This document shows positions 1 to 12,778 of a stretch of 64,000 nucleotides of DNA, one piece after another. Under the pieces are notes generated by a model. The model had not been told where the DNA came from and did no database searches. It was given only the letters and a program-made list of their open reading frames with translations. The stretch is from Nitrospira sp. Lineage in GTDB: Bacteria; Nitrospirota; Nitrospiria; Nitrospirales; Nitrospiraceae. The DNA lies in contig JACOEK010000001.1 of the NCBI GenBank assembly GCA_024998595.1, forward strand, positions 620,001-684,000. Direction: 5' to 3'. A program made the position numbers and the translations under genes. Each line of letters begins with the position of its first letter. Position 1 is the first letter of the stretch.

Positions 1-225
1 GCCTGCGCGTTGGCTAGGTGCTGAAGGGGTGAGACCGTTCATCCCCATATTCAGCAGGACAATATAAACTTATCAATTATTTATGGTGATGAATCTTCAG
101 TGCTCATTATGGTAGGACTTCTGTGCTGACAGCTTGGGCCTTTTGGAGGATTGAGCTAATCAGCAGAATTCGGTACTCTACCGCTCCGTTTCTTGGCCCT
201 ATCACATACCAAGGAGTCGTCAATC

Positions 226-1425
226 ATGGCGAAAGTGCTGGAAGGTCCCGGGATGGGGCTGATGAAGAAGTGGGGAATTAATGTTCCCAATTATGTTGTC
301 GTCACTTCAGTCGATGAGCTAACCAAGCTGGGGCAAGCCAATGAATGGCTGAAGAAGTCTAAGCTTGTTGCCAAGGCGCATGAAGCGCTCGGTTCGCGTT
401 TTAAGCTGGGATTGGTCAAGGTCGATTTAGATTTCAAGGCTGCGGAAGCCGCAACCAAGGAAATGATCGGCCGCCAAGTCGGTAGCATCACCGTGACCCA
501 GGTCATTGTCTCGGAAATGATCCCGCACAAGGAAGAATATTATTGTGCGGTGAAATCGACTCGTGAGGGCAGTGAAATCCTTGTGGCCAATTGTGGCGGG
601 ATTGAAGTTGAGTCTAATTGGGAGCGTGTCAAACGCTTGTGTCTTGAAATTGGGCAATCTCCTTCTCCGGAATCCCTTGAAAAGTTGAGCAAAGACGCAG
701 GGTTCTCCGGCGGACTTGCCAAAAAAATGGCTGAGTTCGCGGGGAAAATGTTTGCCTGTTTTGATAGTGAGGACGCGCAGTACCTCGAAGTGAACCCGGT
801 AGTTTTGCGAGCCGGCGATGATGAGTTGGTTGCCCTTGATGCGGTCACTCTCCTCGACGGCGATGCCAAGTTCAGGCATCCCGATTGGAACTTTGCCTTC
901 GCCGCGGAATTTGGCCGAGCCTACTCCAAGCAAGAGATTGAGGTCATGGCGGTTGACAGCAAGATCAAGGGCTCAGTTAAATTCATTGAGATTCCTGGTG
1001 GCGATACAGCCATGTTGCCTGCCGGCGGGGGCGCCAGTGTGTATTACTCGGATGCTGTAGTGGCTCGTGGCGGCAAGTTGGCGAATTATGCGGAATACTC
1101 TGGGGATCCACCCGATTGGGCGGTCGAAGTTCTAACCGAAAAAGTGTGCTCCCTTCCTGGTATTAAAAACATCATTGTCGGTGGTGCCATTGCAAATTTC
1201 ACCGATGTGAAAAAGACATTCGGCGGCATCATCAACGGTTTTCGCAAAGCCAAGTCAGAAGGCAAACTGAAGAACGTGAAGATTTGGGTGCGTCGTGGTG
1301 GGCCGCGTGAAAAAGAAGGCCTGGATGCGATGCGCGCGCTGAAAGACGAAGGCTTTGATATCAATGTCTTCGACCGCAATACACCGCTCACCGACATTGT
1401 CGACAAGGCGCTCCAAGCAAAGTAG
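226..1425 (+). CDS. aclB: ATP-citrate lyase beta (small) subunit
   Basis: ORF 193..1425; likely ATG at 226 (MAKVLEGPGMGLMKKWGINVPNYVVV). ATP-grasp/succinyl-CoA synthetase beta-like protein directly upstream of the citrate-lyase alpha subunit. Confidence 0.93.
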   Translation: MAKVLEGPGMGLMKKWGINVPNYVVVTSVDELTKLGQANEWLKKSKLVAKAHEALGSRFKLGLVKVDLDFKAAEAATKEMIGRQVGSITVTQVIVSEMIPHKEEYYCAVKSTREGSEILVANCGGIEVESNWERVKRLCLEIGQSPSPESLEKLSKDAGFSGGLAKKMAEFAGKMFACFDSEDAQYLEVNPVVLRAGDDELVALDAVTLLDGDAKFRHPDWNFAFAAEFGRAYSKQEIEVMAVDSKIKGSVKFIEIPGGDTAMLPAGGGASVYYSDAVVARGGKLANYAEYSGDPPDWAVEVLTEKVCSLPGIKNIIVGGAIANFTDVKKTFGGIINGFRKAKSEGKLKNVKIWVRRGGPREKEGLDAMRALKDEGFDINVFDRNTPLTDIVDKALQAK

Positions 1426-1467
1426 CCTGCCGCCTATGACCAACTGAATATAAGGGGAGATCCCGAG

Positions 1468-3288
1468 ATGAGTATTCTGGCAAACAAAGACACCCGTGTG
1501 GTGATCCAGGGTGGTCAAGCCGGTGTCAACGCCGCCCGCCGCATGGCCGAGTTCTGTTATCTCATCAAGCGTCCGCTGAACGTCGAGGCGTTTGTCTATC
1601 CGCCCGATGCCGGCAAGACGAATGAGATCCCCTACGGCAGTGGCCTCATCGCTATTCCTGTGTACAAGTCCATCGCGGAAGCGACCAAGCATCATCCGAC
1701 TCTGAATACGAGCCTGGTCTATATCGGCGCTGACCGTGCGATGAAGGGCGGCATGGAAGCGCTCGACGATTCACATATCAAGGTGGTCTCAATGATCACT
1801 GAAGGGGTGCCGGAGAAGGATGCGAAGATTCTCGGGGCCCATGCGCGCAAGTTGGGGAAGGTCTTTAACGGGCCGTCGTCCATCGGCATCATCTCTGCCG
1901 GAGCGTGCCGTCTTGGGGTGATCGGTGGTGCGTTCGACAATCTCGTTCTTTCCAAGCTGTATCGCGAAGGATCGTTCGGTGTGATCACCAAGTCTGGCGG
2001 TCTCTCGAACGAAATTATCTGGATCTGCTCTCAGTTTGCCGACGGAATCACAACGGCCATCGGTATCGGCGGCGATGCCTATCCTGGAACTGATTACGTC
2101 AGTTATCTCGAGATGTTCGAAAACGATCCGCAAACGAAGGCGGTGGTGATCGTCGGCGAAATGGGCGGTGATCTCGAAGAACGTGCCGCCGAATGGTATG
2201 GCGCGAAGAAGCGCCGGGTGAAGTTGATTGCCGTGGTCTCCGGTTTCTGTCAGGAGAGTCTGCCGAAGGGAATGAAGTTCGGTCACGCTGGGGCCAAAGA
2301 AGGCATGAAGGGCGAAGGATCGGCTCGGTCCAAGTCTGATGCGCTGAAAAAGTCCGGTGCACTCGTGCCACCTACCTTCGGCGCGCTTGGCCCTGCCATC
2401 AAAGAAACCTACCAAGATCTTTTGAAGTCCGGTCAGGTAAAGGAGCCGGTCGAACCGGCGACGTTGCCTAAATTGCCGAAAACCGTCGAAGAGGCGATGA
2501 AGGCGGATGAGGTCATGGTGGCGCCGCTGATCCGCACGACCATCAGTGATGACCGTGGCGATGAACCCTGCTATGACGGTTATCCTGCCTCTGAACTCAT
2601 CAACAAAGGCTACGAAATTCCTCACGTCATCGGACTTTTATGGGACAAACGGCTTATCTCGAAGCAGGAAGCGGAAATCATTAAACGCATCATGATGCTC
2701 TCTGCTGATCATGGCCCGTGCGTGAGTGGGGCCTATGCGACGATCTTGGCTGCCTGTGCTGGCATTGGGTTGTCACAGTCGGTTGCGGCGGGCATGATCA
2801 TGATTGGCCCGCGATTCGGTGGGGCTGTTACTGATGCCGGCCGGTTCTTCAAGTATGCCGTCGACAACAAGATGTCGGTCGACGAATTTCTGGCTTATAT
2901 GAAGAAAAACCATGGCCCGGTACCAGGTATCGGCCATCGTGTGAAGAGCCTGCGCAATCCGGACAAGCGAGTCAAGGAACTCGTTGGCTACGTGAAAAGC
3001 CTCAAGGTCAAGACCCCGTGTTTAGACTTTGCGCTTGAAGTGGAGAAGATCACATCGGTGAAGAAGGACAATTTGATCCTGAACGTCGACGGGACCATGG
3101 CTGCTGTGTTGGTCGATATCGGATTCCCGGTTGATAGCCTGAACGGCTTTTTCATTCTATCGCGTACGATTGGATTGATCGGTCACTGGGTTGATCAGAA
3201 GCGTCAAGATAGCCGCTTGATTCGGTTGTTCGATTATTTGGTGAATTATGCGGCGCCTAAGCGTCGCGAGGTGCCGCCCCTGAAGTAG
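1468..3288 (+). CDS. aclA: ATP-citrate lyase alpha (large) subunit
   Basis: 606 aa; CoA-binding/ligase domain (GPSSIGIISAGACRLGVIGGAFDN) followed by a citrate synthase-like C-terminal domain (GPRFGGAVTDAGRFFK, HGPVPGIGHRVKS). Confidence 0.95.
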   Translation: MSILANKDTRVVIQGGQAGVNAARRMAEFCYLIKRPLNVEAFVYPPDAGKTNEIPYGSGLIAIPVYKSIAEATKHHPTLNTSLVYIGADRAMKGGMEALDDSHIKVVSMITEGVPEKDAKILGAHARKLGKVFNGPSSIGIISAGACRLGVIGGAFDNLVLSKLYREGSFGVITKSGGLSNEIIWICSQFADGITTAIGIGGDAYPGTDYVSYLEMFENDPQTKAVVIVGEMGGDLEERAAEWYGAKKRRVKLIAVVSGFCQESLPKGMKFGHAGAKEGMKGEGSARSKSDALKKSGALVPPTFGALGPAIKETYQDLLKSGQVKEPVEPATLPKLPKTVEEAMKADEVMVAPLIRTTISDDRGDEPCYDGYPASELINKGYEIPHVIGLLWDKRLISKQEAEIIKRIMMLSADHGPCVSGAYATILAACAGIGLSQSVAAGMIMIGPRFGGAVTDAGRFFKYAVDNKMSVDEFLAYMKKNHGPVPGIGHRVKSLRNPDKRVKELVGYVKSLKVKTPCLDFALEVEKITSVKKDNLILNVDGTMAAVLVDIGFPVDSLNGFFILSRTIGLIGHWVDQKRQDSRLIRLFDYLVNYAAPKRREVPPLK

Positions 3289-3394
3289 CATCCAACGTGA
3301 CCTGTTTTTTGTGAGAGATCCGGCTGGAGCCAATCTCTTATTCATAGGACGGGGACGCAACCCATAGATAGTAATAACCGACGGAGAACCCACT

Positions 3395-5641
3395 ATGTCC
3401 ATGGATCTCGCCAAAGCACTCTACGCCAAGATGCCGGATGTCTTTGCAAAGGCCAGAAAGAAGTTTGGCCGGGGATTGACGCTTGCCGAAAAGATTCTTG
3501 TCTCGCACGCGGATAACTTTGATAGCCAGAATTGGGAGCGGGGCAAGGCTATGTTGGCGCTCCGTCCGGATCGTGTGGCCATGCAGGATGCCACAGCTCA
3601 GATGGCGGTGCTGCAGTTCATGCAAGCCAACAAGAACAAAGCTGCTGTGCCGAGCACGATCCACTGTGACCACTTGATTCGTGCGGAAATGGGATCACAA
3701 AAGGATCTTCTCCGCGCGTTGGATGAGAACAAGGAAGTCTACAATTTTCTCGCCTCGGCTGCAAAAAAGTACGGCATCGGGTTTTGGAAGCCGGGTGCCG
3801 GCATCATCCACCAGGTCGTATTGGAGAACTACGCTTTTCCCGGGTGCTTGATCATCGGAACCGATTCGCACACCCCAAATGGCGGGGGCTTAGGAGGACT
3901 GGCGATCGGTGTTGGCGGGGCGGATGCTGGTGAAGTCATGGCTGGCCTACCCTGGGAAGTGCTTCATCCAAAATTGATCGGCGTACGATTGACCGGCAAG
4001 CTCAACGGCTGGGCTTCTCCGAAAGACGTGATTCTTTATCTGTGCGGACTGCTTACGGTGAAAGGCGGCACCAACAAGATCGTTGAATACTTCGGCCCAG
4101 GCGCCGAAACCATTAGCGCGACCGGTAAGGGAACCATCTGCAACATGGGTGCAGAATTAGGCGCCACGACCTCCGTCTTTCCGTTCGATGAGAAGATGGT
4201 GGCCTATATGAAGATTACCGACCGCGCCGATCTGGCGACCTTCACGCAGTCGCATAAAGATCTGCTGGTGGCCGATCCTGAAGTCGCTCAGTCGCCCGAA
4301 AAATACTACGATCAGATTGTCGAGATCGACCTTTCGAAGCTGGAGCCGCACGTCGTCGGTCCCCACACGCCTGATCTTGCTCGGCCCATTTCAAAATTGA
4401 AAGCCGAGGCGCAGGAAAAGGGATATCCGATCGAATTGAAGGCGGCGTTGATCGGCAGTTGTACGAATTCCTCGTATGAGGACATTAGCCGTTCCGCCCA
4501 CGTGGCCCAGCAAGCATTGAAGGCCGGCCTGAAGGCGAAGGCTTCATTCCTTATCTCTCCGGGCTCTGAGCGTATTTATCACACGATGAAGCGGGACGGC
4601 TTCATGGATACGTTCGAAAAGCTCGGCGGAACTGTATTGTCCAATTCCTGCGGTCCCTGCATTGGACAGTGGAAGCGGGCAGACGGAGTCAAAGGGCGGG
4701 CGGACTCCATTGTCAGCTCTTTCAATCGGAATTTCCCAGGGCGCAATGACGGTATCAGCGAAACGCTATCGTTCCTCGCCAGTCCGGAAGTTGTGACTGC
4801 CTACGCGATCACTGGCGACCTAGGCTTTGACCCGGTCAACCAGTCGCTCAAGGGGGCAGACGGGAAGGAGTTCAAGCTGCAGCCGCCGGTTGGGGAGGAA
4901 TTACCGGCTAAAGGCTTTGCGAAAGGCGAAGAAGGCTTCGTGGCGCCGGCTGAAGATGGTTCAAATCTGACCGTTGACATTCCGCCGACCAGCGAGCGAT
5001 TGCAGCTGTTGAAGCCTTTCCCGAAATGGGATGGCAAAGACTTCGAGAAACTTCCACTCTTGATTAAGACCAAAGGTAAGACTACGACTGACCATATTTC
5101 CCCAGCCGGGCCGTGGCTCAAGTTCCGGGGTCATTTGGACAAGATCAGCGACAATATGTTCTTGGGTGCTAACAATACCTTCTCGTCGGAGCCTGGGAAG
5201 GGGACCAACGTGCTAACCGGTGAATCCAATCTCACGATGGCGCAGATCGCTCGCGCGTATAAGGCCCAAGGCATCGGGTCCATTGTGGTGGGAGACGAAA
5301 ACTACGGCGAGGGCAGCAGCCGCGAACATGCCGCCATGTCTCCGCGTTTCTTGAATGTGAAGGTAGTGATCACGAAAAGTTTTGCTCGAATCCATGAGAC
5401 CAATTTGAAGAAGCAGGGCATTCTAGCGTTGACGTTTGCTGATCCTAAGGACTACGAGAAGATCGAACAGCAAGATCGCATTAGCGTGACGGGTTTGAAC
5501 AATCTTACACCTGGCAAGCCCGTGCAGGTCACGATTCACAAGCCGGATGGAAAGGCGTTCACCATCCAGACGAACCACAGTATCACTGAACAGCAGATCG
5601 CGTGGTTTAAGGCGGGTTCCGCGTTGAACGCCCTGAACTAA
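3395..5641 (+). CDS. aconitate hydratase, mitochondrial-type
   Basis: 748 aa; [50 protein letters not shown] Fe-S ligand motifs, [15 protein letters not shown] swivel domain. Confidence 0.94.
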   Translation: MSMDLAKALYAKMPDVFAKARKKFGRGLTLAEKILVSHADNFDSQNWERGKAMLALRPDRVAMQDATAQMAVLQFMQANKNKAAVPSTIHCDHLIRAEMGSQKDLLRALDENKEVYNFLASAAKKYGIGFWKPGAGIIHQVVLENYAFPGCLIIGTDSHTPNGGGLGGLAIGVGGADAGEVMAGLPWEVLHPKLIGVRLTGKLNGWASPKDVILYLCGLLTVKGGTNKIVEYFGPGAETISATGKGTICNMGAELGATTSVFPFDEKMVAYMKITDRADLATFTQSHKDLLVADPEVAQSPEKYYDQIVEIDLSKLEPHVVGPHTPDLARPISKLKAEAQEKGYPIELKAALIGSCTNSSYEDISRSAHVAQQALKAGLKAKASFLISPGSERIYHTMKRDGFMDTFEKLGGTVLSNSCGPCIGQWKRADGVKGRADSIVSSFNRNFPGRNDGISETLSFLASPEVVTAYAITGDLGFDPVNQSLKGADGKEFKLQPPVGEELPAKGFAKGEEGFVAPAEDGSNLTVDIPPTSERLQLLKPFPKWDGKDFEKLPLLIKTKGKTTTDHISPAGPWLKFRGHLDKISDNMFLGANNTFSSEPGKGTNVLTGESNLTMAQIARAYKAQGIGSIVVGDENYGEGSSREHAAMSPRFLNVKVVITKSFARIHETNLKKQGILALTFADPKDYEKIEQQDRISVTGLNNLTPGKPVQVTIHKPDGKAFTIQTNHSITEQQIAWFKAGSALNALN

Positions 5642-7897
<2,256 letters not shown>

Positions 7898-7978
7898 ATG
7901 GGTATTAGCTGAATAAGCCTCAGGGCGGAGGGAGTGAATTCTCCCTTCGCCACCCTTTCCACGGTTCGCGAGAAAATC

Positions 7979-8689
7979 ATGGCACAAGAAGACAGCAATG
8001 TGATCGATCAGCCGGAAGTGTTGCGCCACAAAATGGTGTCGATTGAAATTTCCGGTAAGAAGTACGAAGTGCCGGAAGGTATTACCGTGATCAAGGCCTT
8101 GTGGCACACCGGTCAGGAAGTGGTGCGGGGTGCTGGGTGTCTTGGGGGATTCTGTGGCGCTTGTGCGACATATTACCGCACGAAGGACGATCCCAAGGTT
8201 CGAACATGTTTAGCTTGTCAAATGGCTGTTGAAGACGGCATGTCCTTTACCATCATGCCTCCGTTTCCAGCGCGTAAAGCGCTCTACGACATTCAGTCAC
8301 TCAAAGATCCCAAACAAGATCTCTTTAATTTGTACCCAGAGGCGCCGCTCTGTAGGAATTGCAATGCTTGCACGGAGGCCTGTCCTCAGAAAATTGATGT
8401 GCGAGAAGGCGTCTGGAAAGCAGTATTTGGCGACTTTAAAAGCGTATCAGAAATGTTCATGGATTGTGTCATGTGCGGCATGTGTACACCCGTATGTATT
8501 GCCGACATCGCTCCAAACCTGGTGGCGCTGTATGTAAGCCGAGCACAGGGGGCTCATTTTACCGAGAAGCCACTGGGCCTTGATATCCGCATCAAAGAAA
8601 TTCAGGACGGTCGATTCAACGACGAGTGGAACAAGGTGCTCGCGATGAGCGAGCAGCAGTTGGCCGATCACTGTGCGACAGTAAAGTAA
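7979..8689 (+). CDS. fumarate reductase/succinate dehydrogenase-type iron-sulfur protein
   Basis: Likely ATG at 7979 (MAQEDSNVIDQPE). [2Fe-2S] motif GAGCLGGFCGAC...RTCLAC and two cysteine clusters CRNCNACTEACP and CVMCGMCTPVC; upstream of the flavoprotein. Confidence 0.85.
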   Translation: MAQEDSNVIDQPEVLRHKMVSIEISGKKYEVPEGITVIKALWHTGQEVVRGAGCLGGFCGACATYYRTKDDPKVRTCLACQMAVEDGMSFTIMPPFPARKALYDIQSLKDPKQDLFNLYPEAPLCRNCNACTEACPQKIDVREGVWKAVFGDFKSVSEMFMDCVMCGMCTPVCIADIAPNLVALYVSRAQGAHFTEKPLGLDIRIKEIQDGRFNDEWNKVLAMSEQQLADHCATVK

Positions 8690-8757
8690 TGCGTTGTGCC
8701 GTCAGCCGGTTCTGAGCGCGTGGCTCGGGTACTGTGCTCCGCGCTGAAAGTAAAACC

Positions 8758-10359
8758 ATGGATATTCATGCACTCCAGCAGATTGTTCACCAAACCCGAG
8801 ATGCTCGTCGCAAGCAGACCATTCCAAAATTCTCCCCTGCCGATCGCGACCAGTTAATTCACAAGTACCATCCGGATTATCGAGCGAGCGCCTATCGACC
8901 GATTCGTTTTGGGCCAAATGCCGACGATCAAACAGTTGTCGAGCTGGCTGCGCTGCTCGAAGGTGACAGCTCAATCCCAGAGCATATTGATCTGACGCCC
9001 CACTATACGACGGATGTGTTGGTTGTTGGCGGTGGGGGCGCCGGGTGTGCTGCGGCGCTTCACGCTCACGCTACAGGGGCAAAGGTTATCCTTGCCACAA
9101 AACTTCGTCTTGGCGATTCCAATAGCGTGATGGCTCAGGGGGGTATGCAAATCTCGGTTGCCCCTGAAGACTCTCCGGTCACCCATTTTCTTGACACCCT
9201 CAAGGGCGGGCACATGCAGAATGACCATGAGCTGCTCAAGGTCATGGTGGAAGAGGGGCCGTCTATCGCCAAATGGCTCATTGAGCTTGGTGTGCTCTTT
9301 GATCGGCAAGCCGACGGAAACTTGCACGTAAAAAAGGGCGGCGGTAGCTCAAAGCCGCGTCTTCTTACGTGTTCGGACTACACCGGCCTTGAAATCATGC
9401 GTGTGCTGAAGGACGAAGTGCTGAACCAGAAAATTCAGCTTCTTGAGTTCTGCGCGGCTGTCGAATTATTGAGTGATGAAAATGGTCAGTGTACGGGGGC
9501 GATTTTTAAGGATCTCGACAACCATCGGCATGTCGTTGTCGCTGCCAAATCGGTCATTCTTGCAACCGGTGGCATCGGACGATTGCATATCCAGGGATTT
9601 CCCACCAGCAATCACTACGGCGCGACCGGCGACGGGTTATGCCTCTCGTATCGGATGGGCGCAAAACTTGACCATATCGATACGTTTCAGTATCACCCCT
9701 CCGGCGCGGTGTATCCTGAGCAATTGATTGGAGCGTTGGTCACGGAAGGTATCAGGTCAGAGGGTGGCCATCTCGTGAATGCCAAGGGTGAACGGTTTGT
9801 GAATGAGCTGGATACCCGTGACGTGGTCTCGTCCTCAATCATTCGGGAATGTGAGGAAGGCCGCGGAATTCGCACGATGTCAGGTCGAATCGGGGTTTGG
9901 TTGGATACGCCGTTACTCGATGCGGAACATGGGCCGGGGACGGTGGAAAAGCATTTTCCTGCCATGATGATGCAATTCGAACGCTTTGGCATCGATATCA
10001 GTAAGGATCCGGTGCTGATCTATCCGACTCTGCACTACCAGAACGGCGGTGTGAAGATCGATGCGAATTCCGAAACCAACGTCAAGAATCTATTCGTCGC
10101 GGGGGAAGCATCCGGAGGATTGCATGGCCGGAATCGATTGATGGGCAATTCGTTGCTCGATTTGATGGTCTTCGGCAAACGTTCAGGGTTAACCGCCGCA
10201 TCGCGTGCCCTTTCCATGCCTCAAGGGAAACTTACTGTGAACCATTTGCAGCAGTTCCGAGCTGAGGCCAAGAAGCACGGAAATTCCAGCGGAGTGATTT
10301 CTCCCATGATCCTTCCTGCCTATACGCGGAAAGAAGCGGAGCGTACGGCCACCAAATGA
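8758..10359 (+). CDS. fumarate reductase/succinate dehydrogenase-type flavoprotein
   Basis: Likely ATG at 8758 (MDIHALQQIVHQ). Dinucleotide fold VLVVGGGGAGCAAALHA, FQYHPSGAVYPEQL, VTEGIRSEGGHLVN, GRNRLMGNSLLDLMVFGKRSG. Confidence 0.87.
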   Translation: MDIHALQQIVHQTRDARRKQTIPKFSPADRDQLIHKYHPDYRASAYRPIRFGPNADDQTVVELAALLEGDSSIPEHIDLTPHYTTDVLVVGGGGAGCAAALHAHATGAKVILATKLRLGDSNSVMAQGGMQISVAPEDSPVTHFLDTLKGGHMQNDHELLKVMVEEGPSIAKWLIELGVLFDRQADGNLHVKKGGGSSKPRLLTCSDYTGLEIMRVLKDEVLNQKIQLLEFCAAVELLSDENGQCTGAIFKDLDNHRHVVVAAKSVILATGGIGRLHIQGFPTSNHYGATGDGLCLSYRMGAKLDHIDTFQYHPSGAVYPEQLIGALVTEGIRSEGGHLVNAKGERFVNELDTRDVVSSSIIRECEEGRGIRTMSGRIGVWLDTPLLDAEHGPGTVEKHFPAMMMQFERFGIDISKDPVLIYPTLHYQNGGVKIDANSETNVKNLFVAGEASGGLHGRNRLMGNSLLDLMVFGKRSGLTAASRALSMPQGKLTVNHLQQFRAEAKKHGNSSGVISPMILPAYTRKEAERTATK

Positions 10360-10447
10360 GGCGGCGGTCGGTGTGACATAGGAGATCGCCGGGCTGTTGT
10401 GCGCGCTATGTTATTTGTCATGAGCCACTAGCTCTTATGAGGATTCA

Positions 10448-11626
10448 ATGAACGTTCATGAATTTCAGGCCAAGCAGTTGTTCGCACAATTTGGGGTGCC
10501 AGTGCCGCGTGGAAAGGAAATTACCTCGCCGGAGGGAGCGACTGCGTGGGCCAATGAACTAAATACCCCAGTGTTTGTCGTAAAGGCTCAGATTCATGCA
10601 GGCGGACGTGGGAAAGCCGGTGGGGTCAAGATCACAAAGGATAAGGGCGCCATTGCAGGCCTCGCCAAGGAATTGATCGGGAAGACCCTGATTACCCACC
10701 AAACGGGACCCAAAGGCAGAACAGTCCATCGATTGTTACTTGAGGAGGGTGCGAATATCGCCAAAGAGCTCTATTTGAGCATATTGGTGGATCGCGACAC
10801 CGGTTGGCCTACCTTTATTGCCAGTACCGAAGGCGGTATGGAAATCGAGGAGGTTGCTGAGAAAACTCCGGAGAAGATCATCAAGGAAGCGATCGATCCG
10901 GCTGTTGGATTTCAGGGCCATAATGGTCGCAATGTGGCCTTTGCCTTGGGGCTGCAGACCATGGAGCCGGCTGTCATCAATCCGTTTGTGCAGATGCTCG
11001 GCAATCTCTACCGTCTGTTCATGGAGAAACACGCCGCGCTCGTCGAAATCAATCCGTTAATCATCACCAAGGAAAAGACACTGGTCGCGTTGGACGGGAA
11101 GGTGTCGTTTGACGACAACGGATTGTTCAAACATGAAGATGTGCAAAAAATGCGGGATCTGAATGAGGAAGACCCGCTGGAAATCGAAGCGACGGCAAGC
11201 AACCTCAATTATGTAAAGCTTGACGGCAATATCGGCTGCATGGTGAACGGCGCGGGCCTCGCGATGGCGACGATGGATGTGATTAAGCTGGCGGGCAGTG
11301 AACCGGCCAACTTTCTGGACGTCGGCGGCGGGGCAACGAAAGACACCGTCGCAGCCGGTTTTCGGATTCTGCTGAAGGACCCGAACGTCAAAGGCATTTT
11401 TATCAACATTTTCGGCGGCATTGTGCGCTGCGAGCGTATCGCTCACGGCGTCATCGAAGCGGCCAAGGAAGTGAAGATTACAGTACCCTTAGTCGTTCGC
11501 CTTCAAGGTACAAATGCAGATGAGGGTCGGAAGCTGTTAGCAGATTCCGGCCTCAAGCTAGAGGTTGCCAACGATTTGTGGGAAGCGGCGCAGAAAATCG
11601 TCAAGCTGACCGGCAAGGCGGCGTAA
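10448..11626 (+). CDS. sucC: succinyl-CoA synthetase (ADP-forming) beta subunit
   Basis: 392 aa; [71 protein letters not shown]. Confidence 0.97.
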   Translation: MNVHEFQAKQLFAQFGVPVPRGKEITSPEGATAWANELNTPVFVVKAQIHAGGRGKAGGVKITKDKGAIAGLAKELIGKTLITHQTGPKGRTVHRLLLEEGANIAKELYLSILVDRDTGWPTFIASTEGGMEIEEVAEKTPEKIIKEAIDPAVGFQGHNGRNVAFALGLQTMEPAVINPFVQMLGNLYRLFMEKHAALVEINPLIITKEKTLVALDGKVSFDDNGLFKHEDVQKMRDLNEEDPLEIEATASNLNYVKLDGNIGCMVNGAGLAMATMDVIKLAGSEPANFLDVGGGATKDTVAAGFRILLKDPNVKGIFINIFGGIVRCERIAHGVIEAAKEVKITVPLVVRLQGTNADEGRKLLADSGLKLEVANDLWEAAQKIVKLTGKAA

Positions 11627-11637
11627 AGGAGAAGACC

Positions 11638-12510
11638 GTGAGCATTCTCGTCAATAAGAATACGCGAGTAGTGGTGCAAGGAATCACGGGGAAGGAAGGG
11701 TCTTTCCACGCGACGCAGTGCAAAGCCTACGGTACGAAAATGGTCGCCGGGGTCACGCCCGGTAAAGCCGGTCAAGAAGTTGAAGGCATTCCTGTCTTCA
11801 ATACTGTGGTTGATGCCGTGAAAAAGACCGATTGCGACACTTCCCTAATTTTTGTGCCGCCTCCCTTTTGTGCGGATGCAATTTTGGAAGCCGCCGATGC
11901 AGGCGTGAAATTGATCATCTGCATAACCGAAGGCATTCCGGTCAATGATATGGTGAAAGTGAAACGGGCACTACACGGACGTGATGTCCGCCTGATCGGT
12001 CCAAACTGTCCTGGTGTCATTACAGTCGATGAGGCGAAAATCGGCATCATGCCGGGCTTCATCCACAAACGCGGCGTAGTCGGGGTCGTGTCTCGCAGCG
12101 GGACCTTGACCTATGAGGCTGTGCACCAGCTCTCCACGTTGGAACTCGGGGAGACGACCTGCGTGGGCATTGGCGGGGATCCGGTCAATGGGACAGGCTT
12201 CGTGGATGTTTTGCCGCTGTTTGAGAAGGACCCCGAAACACAGGCAGTAGTCATGATCGGGGAAATCGGTGGCGACGCCGAAGAGAAGGCAGCCGAGTAC
12301 ATCAAACAGCATGTGAAAAAGCCGGTGATCAGTTTTATCGCTGGGATCACTGCGCCTCCGGGCCGCCGTATGGGACATGCAGGAGCCATCATTTCAGGCG
12401 GAAAGGGAACGGCGACGGAAAAAATGAAGGCCCTCGAATCCGCTGGCGTTCGAGTCGTGAAAAATCCCGCCGAGATCGGCCATGCTGTGATGAAGGCTCT
12501 TGGGCGTTAG
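11638..12510 (+). CDS. sucD: succinyl-CoA synthetase alpha subunit
   Basis: In-frame GTG at 11638 preceded by aaaggag, 12 nt after the sucC stop; [51 protein letters not shown]. The longer listed ORF (11578) would overlap sucC. Confidence 0.96.
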   Translation: MSILVNKNTRVVVQGITGKEGSFHATQCKAYGTKMVAGVTPGKAGQEVEGIPVFNTVVDAVKKTDCDTSLIFVPPPFCADAILEAADAGVKLIICITEGIPVNDMVKVKRALHGRDVRLIGPNCPGVITVDEAKIGIMPGFIHKRGVVGVVSRSGTLTYEAVHQLSTLELGETTCVGIGGDPVNGTGFVDVLPLFEKDPETQAVVMIGEIGGDAEEKAAEYIKQHVKKPVISFIAGITAPPGRRMGHAGAIISGGKGTATEKMKALESAGVRVVKNPAEIGHAVMKALGR

Positions 12511-12535
12511 CTGAACCGCATTCAGACATCTCTGG

Positions 12536-12570
12536 AGGGCGTCGGATCGGTCCGACGCCCTCTTTGTTTT
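12536..12570 (+). terminator. Rho-independent terminator of the rTCA operon
   Basis: Perfect inverted repeat agggcgtcgga-tcgg-tccgacgccct followed by ctttgtttt, 26 nt after the sucD stop. Confidence 0.9.
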
Positions 12571-12778
12571 GAAGATGAAGGCAAGAATCCCTCGGCATAC
12601 TCGGCTTTTTGGCTCTTGTGTCAGAATCTTCCCTTTTTCCCTCGCGCCAGACGTGGTACTGTATGGTGCCAGCCCGAGGCGAATGACCCTCGAATGTTGG
12701 TCGCCTGATCGGATCGGGTTTAATCCGGAGTCGTAATTGTCCCGGAAAGGTCCGAACTGTCCATGAAAGGACACCACT

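Noticed and set aside
1-225. Imperfect hairpin near 20..56 (gctgaaggggtga ... atccccatattcagc) upstream of aclB
   Set aside because: Could be a terminator or leader element of an upstream gene outside the window; insufficient evidence to annotate.
1789-2625. 278-aa ORF on - strand
   Set aside because: Shadow ORF antisense to aclA; high-GC codon pattern artefact.
12571-12778. Possible cobalamin riboswitch upstream of the B12-binding radical SAM gene
   Set aside because: No recognisable B12 box or consensus architecture by eye; would need an Infernal scan.
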